The translations under genes and the position numbers were made by a program. The notes beneath the pieces were generated by a model that was not told the origin of the DNA, ran no database searches, and saw only the letters and a list, made by a program, of their open reading frames with translations. A stretch of 64,000 nt of DNA, from contig JBFISM010000004.1 in assembly GCA_041608535.1 (NCBI GenBank), forward strand, positions 1-64,000. The letters are read 5' to 3'. The DNA is from JBFISM01 sp041608535. Lineage in GTDB: Bacteria > Actinomycetota > Acidimicrobiia > Spongiisociales > UBA5794. Shown here piece after piece: positions 61,699 to 64,000 of this stretch (position 1 is the stretch's first letter; the number at the start of each line of letters is the position of its first letter).

Positions 61699-62730
61699 TC
61701 AGCCAGATTCCGTCAGGATCACCTCGGCGTGATCGGGTGCCCCGAGAACGGACGGCGCCGCCGTTGCGGGCCTGCCTCCCTTGTCGATGCGGCGATACCA
61801 CCATGCCGCGATCGCTCCGACGAGGCCTTCGCGAGCAAACAGGACTACGAGGATGAAGATGAGGCCCATCAGCGTCGGCCAGCGTTCCAACTCCAGGCTC
61901 ACCCAGTTGCGGAGGAAGACGATCACGAAAGCGCCGATCACGGGTCCGATGAGGGTGCCGATCCCGCCGAGGATCGCCATCAAGACCGGAATCGCCGACG
62001 CACCGAGAATCACGTCGGACGGGCTCACGAACTCGTTGAGGTAGACGAGGAGTATGCCGGCAACGGTGGCGAAGAAGCCGGACACCAGGAACATGTAGAA
62101 CTTGAGGAACGCCGTGTTGTGCCCCAGCATCCGCATGCGCGACTCGGACTCCCGCATGCCCTTCAGTGCCTGACCGAAGGGGGAGCGGACGACGATGAAC
62201 AAGAGAATCGAGCACACCGCAAAGACCGCCAGCACCAGGAAGTAGAAGTCGACATCGCTGGTGACGCGGAGAGGTCTCCGGATCCCGAGCAGCCCGTTCT
62301 CCGCACCGGTCACGTTCACCAGCAGCGACGCCAAACCCCAGATGATCATGCCCTGGGCGATGGTGATCATGATGAAGTACACACCTGTGCTCCGCATCGC
62401 CATGAGCCCGAAGATGGCCGCCATGATCATCCCCACGACGAAGCCGACGACTATCTGGAGGGCGATTCCCCCGTCGGTCTTGGATGCGACGTAGCCAACC
62501 CCGTACATCGCAGATCCGAGGACGCCGGCGTGGCCCAGTGTGACCAGTCCGGCGTACCCCGCCATCAGGTCGATGCTCATGGCGAACAGCGCCGATACCA
62601 GCGAGAGAGTGACGAGCCTGATGATGAAGGTGTCGGCGACGAAGGGAATGGACAGCGCCGCCACGGCAGCGACGGCGAGCAGCCCGAGCTGCACCTTGCG
62701 GGTGAGGCTGAGCTCGTTCCACCGCGTCAT
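61699..62730 (-). CDS. livM: ABC importer permease LivM
   Basis: 343 residues from ATG 62730, overlapping livH by 4 bases. About ten membrane helices. LivM motifs: SIDLMAGYAGLVTLGHAGVLGSAMYGVGYVAS and the EAA-loop-like GMRESESRMRMLGHNTAFLKFYMFLVSGFFATVAGILL. Forms the membrane channel with LivH. Confidence 0.92.
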   Translation of the reverse strand: MTRWNELSLTRKVQLGLLAVAAVAALSIPFVADTFIIRLVTLSLVSALFAMSIDLMAGYAGLVTLGHAGVLGSAMYGVGYVASKTDGGIALQIVVGFVVGMIMAAIFGLMAMRSTGVYFIMITIAQGMIIWGLASLLVNVTGAENGLLGIRRPLRVTSDVDFYFLVLAVFAVCSILLFIVVRSPFGQALKGMRESESRMRMLGHNTAFLKFYMFLVSGFFATVAGILLVYLNEFVSPSDVILGASAIPVLMAILGGIGTLIGPVIGAFVIVFLRNWVSLELERWPTLMGLIFILVVLFAREGLVGAIAAWWYRRIDKGGRPATAAPSVLGAPDHAEVILTESG

Positions 62731-63701
62731 TGGACCTTCCCCAAGAGGCCTGTGGGGCGCACCATGAGGATGATCGCCATTGGTGCAAACAGGGTGAAGA
62801 AGGAAAGCTCGGGCACGAGCGCCTTGGCGAAGGAGTCGATGAGCCCCACCACGGCGGCTCCGAGTGCGGCACCTTCCAGGGAGCCCAGCCCACCGATGAT
62901 CACCACGACCAGTGCAAACAGCAAGATCTCGAAGTCCTGGCCGGGCAGCAGGGCGAGGATCCCGGCCCCGATGACGCCCGACATTCCGGCGACGAATGCC
63001 CCGAACATGAAGGCCGCGGTGAACACCGCCTTGATGTTGATTCCCAACGCGGCGACGGTCTCGCGATCGTCTACACCGGCACGGACTATGGCGCCGATCT
63101 TGGTGCGCCGGTCGATGTAGAAGAGAACGCCGCCGAGAACGATGGCAAAACCGAGCACAAAGAGCCGGTATTTCGGATAGAAGAAGGTGCCGAACGGGTT
63201 GATGGCACCCTTGAGGAACTCGGGAAGCTGCACCTGCCGCGGGTCGCCTCCCCACACGGCGAGGGAGAGATCGCCGATGACGAAGGTGAGCCCGATGGTG
63301 AGCAGCACCTCGGGCTTCTCCAGCCCCCGGATCGGTCGGAGCAGGATCCGTTCGGCGAACACGCCGAGCACCATGATGCTGGCCCCTCCCGCCAGCAGTC
63401 CCAGAAAGAAGTTCCCCGTCACGAGAACGGTGGTTATCCCCACGTACCCGCCCATCAAATAGAAACCCCCGTGGGCGAGGTTGGCGATGCGCATCAGACC
63501 GAAGATCATCGTGAAGCCCGCGGCGAGGAAGAACAGAATGGCCCCGAAGCTGAGACCGTTGAGCACCTGGGCGAAGAAGGACACGAGGCTCATTTGGGTG
63601 AGCACCCAGGCGACGAGGGCGCCAATTCCGACGATGGTGATTGCGGCGACCTTCAGCCGACCGGATCGGGGGGTCGTTGTGACTGTCTCTGCCACGCTCA
63701 C
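62727..63701 (-). CDS. livH: ABC importer permease LivH
   Basis: 324 residues from GTG 63701 (GAGG about 9 bases upstream); the frame extends to 63800 without coding character. About eight helices. Motifs: NGLSFGAILFFLAAGFTMIFGLMRIANLAHGGFYLMGGY, GIAxRA-like GAIVRAGVDDRETVAALGINIKAVF. First gene of the ten-gene operon livHMKGF-rraA-hydrolase-dehydrogenase-Rieske. The gap upstream (63702-63850) has an AT-rich ATCGTATATCGT element that may include the -10 region. Confidence 0.9.
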   Translation of the reverse strand: MSVAETVTTTPRSGRLKVAAITIVGIGALVAWVLTQMSLVSFFAQVLNGLSFGAILFFLAAGFTMIFGLMRIANLAHGGFYLMGGYVGITTVLVTGNFFLGLLAGGASIMVLGVFAERILLRPIRGLEKPEVLLTIGLTFVIGDLSLAVWGGDPRQVQLPEFLKGAINPFGTFFYPKYRLFVLGFAIVLGGVLFYIDRRTKIGAIVRAGVDDRETVAALGINIKAVFTAAFMFGAFVAGMSGVIGAGILALLPGQDFEILLFALVVVIIGGLGSLEGAALGAAVVGLIDSFAKALVPELSFFTLFAPMAIILMVRPTGLLGKVQ

Positions 63702-63850
63702 CGTTACACGCCTCGCTCCTACCGGATACTGATCTTGCACGATATACGATCCCGCGTTCCATTGCCGGAAATGCGTGGAATCGGGACGCTGCAGGGGCAC
63801 CGATAGTCAGCTACCCGACGGTTTGTGCCCCTCCTATACGGCTCGGCATC

Positions 63851-64000
63851 TCAGCCGAGCGACTCGAGCGCCTCGTAGGGGTCCCGAGATTGCCACCATG
63901 GCTCGACCCCCACGTCGCGGGCCACCACTCTGGCGGCGTTGTACCCGGGCTGGCCGTGGAAGCTGCCACCAGGGTGCTGCGAAGGCCCGCAGAGATACAG
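63851..64000 (-). CDS. C-terminus of a phytoene-desaturase-like FAD oxidoreductase
   Basis: Only 49 codons and the TGA stop lie in the window; the gene begins beyond base 64000. The segment LYLCGPSQHPGGSFHGQPGY followed by NAARVVARD is the conserved FAD-binding C-terminus of phytoene-desaturase/PYROXD2-like NAD(P)/FAD oxidoreductases. Substrate unknown. Confidence 0.8.
   Translation of the reverse strand: MYLCGPSQHPGGSFHGQPGYNAARVVARDVGVEPWWQSRDPYEALESLG

Overview
The window is 64 kb of GC-rich, densely coded DNA with GC-biased third codon positions and many GTG starts. Gene content points to an actinomycete, possibly Acidimicrobiia: a Corynebacterium-like ArsR, DrrAB-type exporters, SLH-like secreted proteins and DUF6326/DUF2339 proteins. 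The lineage is an inference. No tRNA, rRNA, CRISPR array or insertion sequence was seen.

0-5.2 kb, metal/thiol stress island. A partial cupredoxin gene and a decayed reductase-like gene precede a small module: an ArsR repressor, a DUF3237 gene, a frameshifted DUF3237 paralog, a rhodanese-CBS protein, a CcdA-like membrane thiol transporter and the organomercurial lyase MerB. The rhodanese and CcdA reading frames are interrupted by in-frame TGA codons exactly where redox-active cysteines are expected: two in the rhodanese (codons 64 and 69) and one in CcdA (codon 188). A hairpin sits at the spacing of a bacterial SECIS element in both genes. The CcdA hairpin has a bulged U and a GGUCU loop resembling the E. 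coli fdhF element. I read both as selenoproteins. A shared palindrome, CATCGA-N6-TCGATG, lies beside arsR and again between ccdA and merB, and probably defines one regulon. This is the most novel content of the window.

5.2-20.7 kb, regulation and stress. Here lie a TetR regulator with a perfect 13-bp palindromic operator, carbonic anhydrase, an RsbP/RsbQ-like energy-stress pair, an ABC exporter, a two-component system, and an OsmC plus flavoprotein unit preceded by a clear SAM-I (S-box) riboswitch. A universal stress protein and a cation-chloride-cotransporter-like permease follow.

20.8-33.7 kb, oxidative catabolism and uptake. This part holds a flavin monooxygenase, a MetE-like methyltransferase, an aldehyde dehydrogenase, a complete TRAP transporter (DctPQM), a two-domain OsmC-like protein, an SDR, and a kinase coupled to a GH13-like protein.

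33.8-46 kb, complete protocatechuate 4,5-cleavage pathway: PobA, LigA, LigB, LigC, LigI (two copies), LigU, LigJ and LigK. Together these run from 4-hydroxybenzoate to pyruvate and oxaloacetate. A two-subunit TPP enzyme, an Ldh-type dehydrogenase and a pirin share the minus-strand operon.

46-64 kb. A DrrAB-type exporter and a DUF2339 protein come first, then homogentisate catabolism (FahA, nitroreductase, VOC protein, HmgA) and a polysaccharide-lyase-like SLH protein. A ten-gene minus-strand operon follows: branched-chain-type ABC importer LivHMKGF, RraA-like aldolase, hydrolase, hydroxyisobutyrate-type dehydrogenase and Rieske oxygenase. The C-terminus of a flavin oxidoreductase closes the window. 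Overall it suggests a heterotroph using lignin-derived or phenolic acids, with unusual selenium-linked metal defence.
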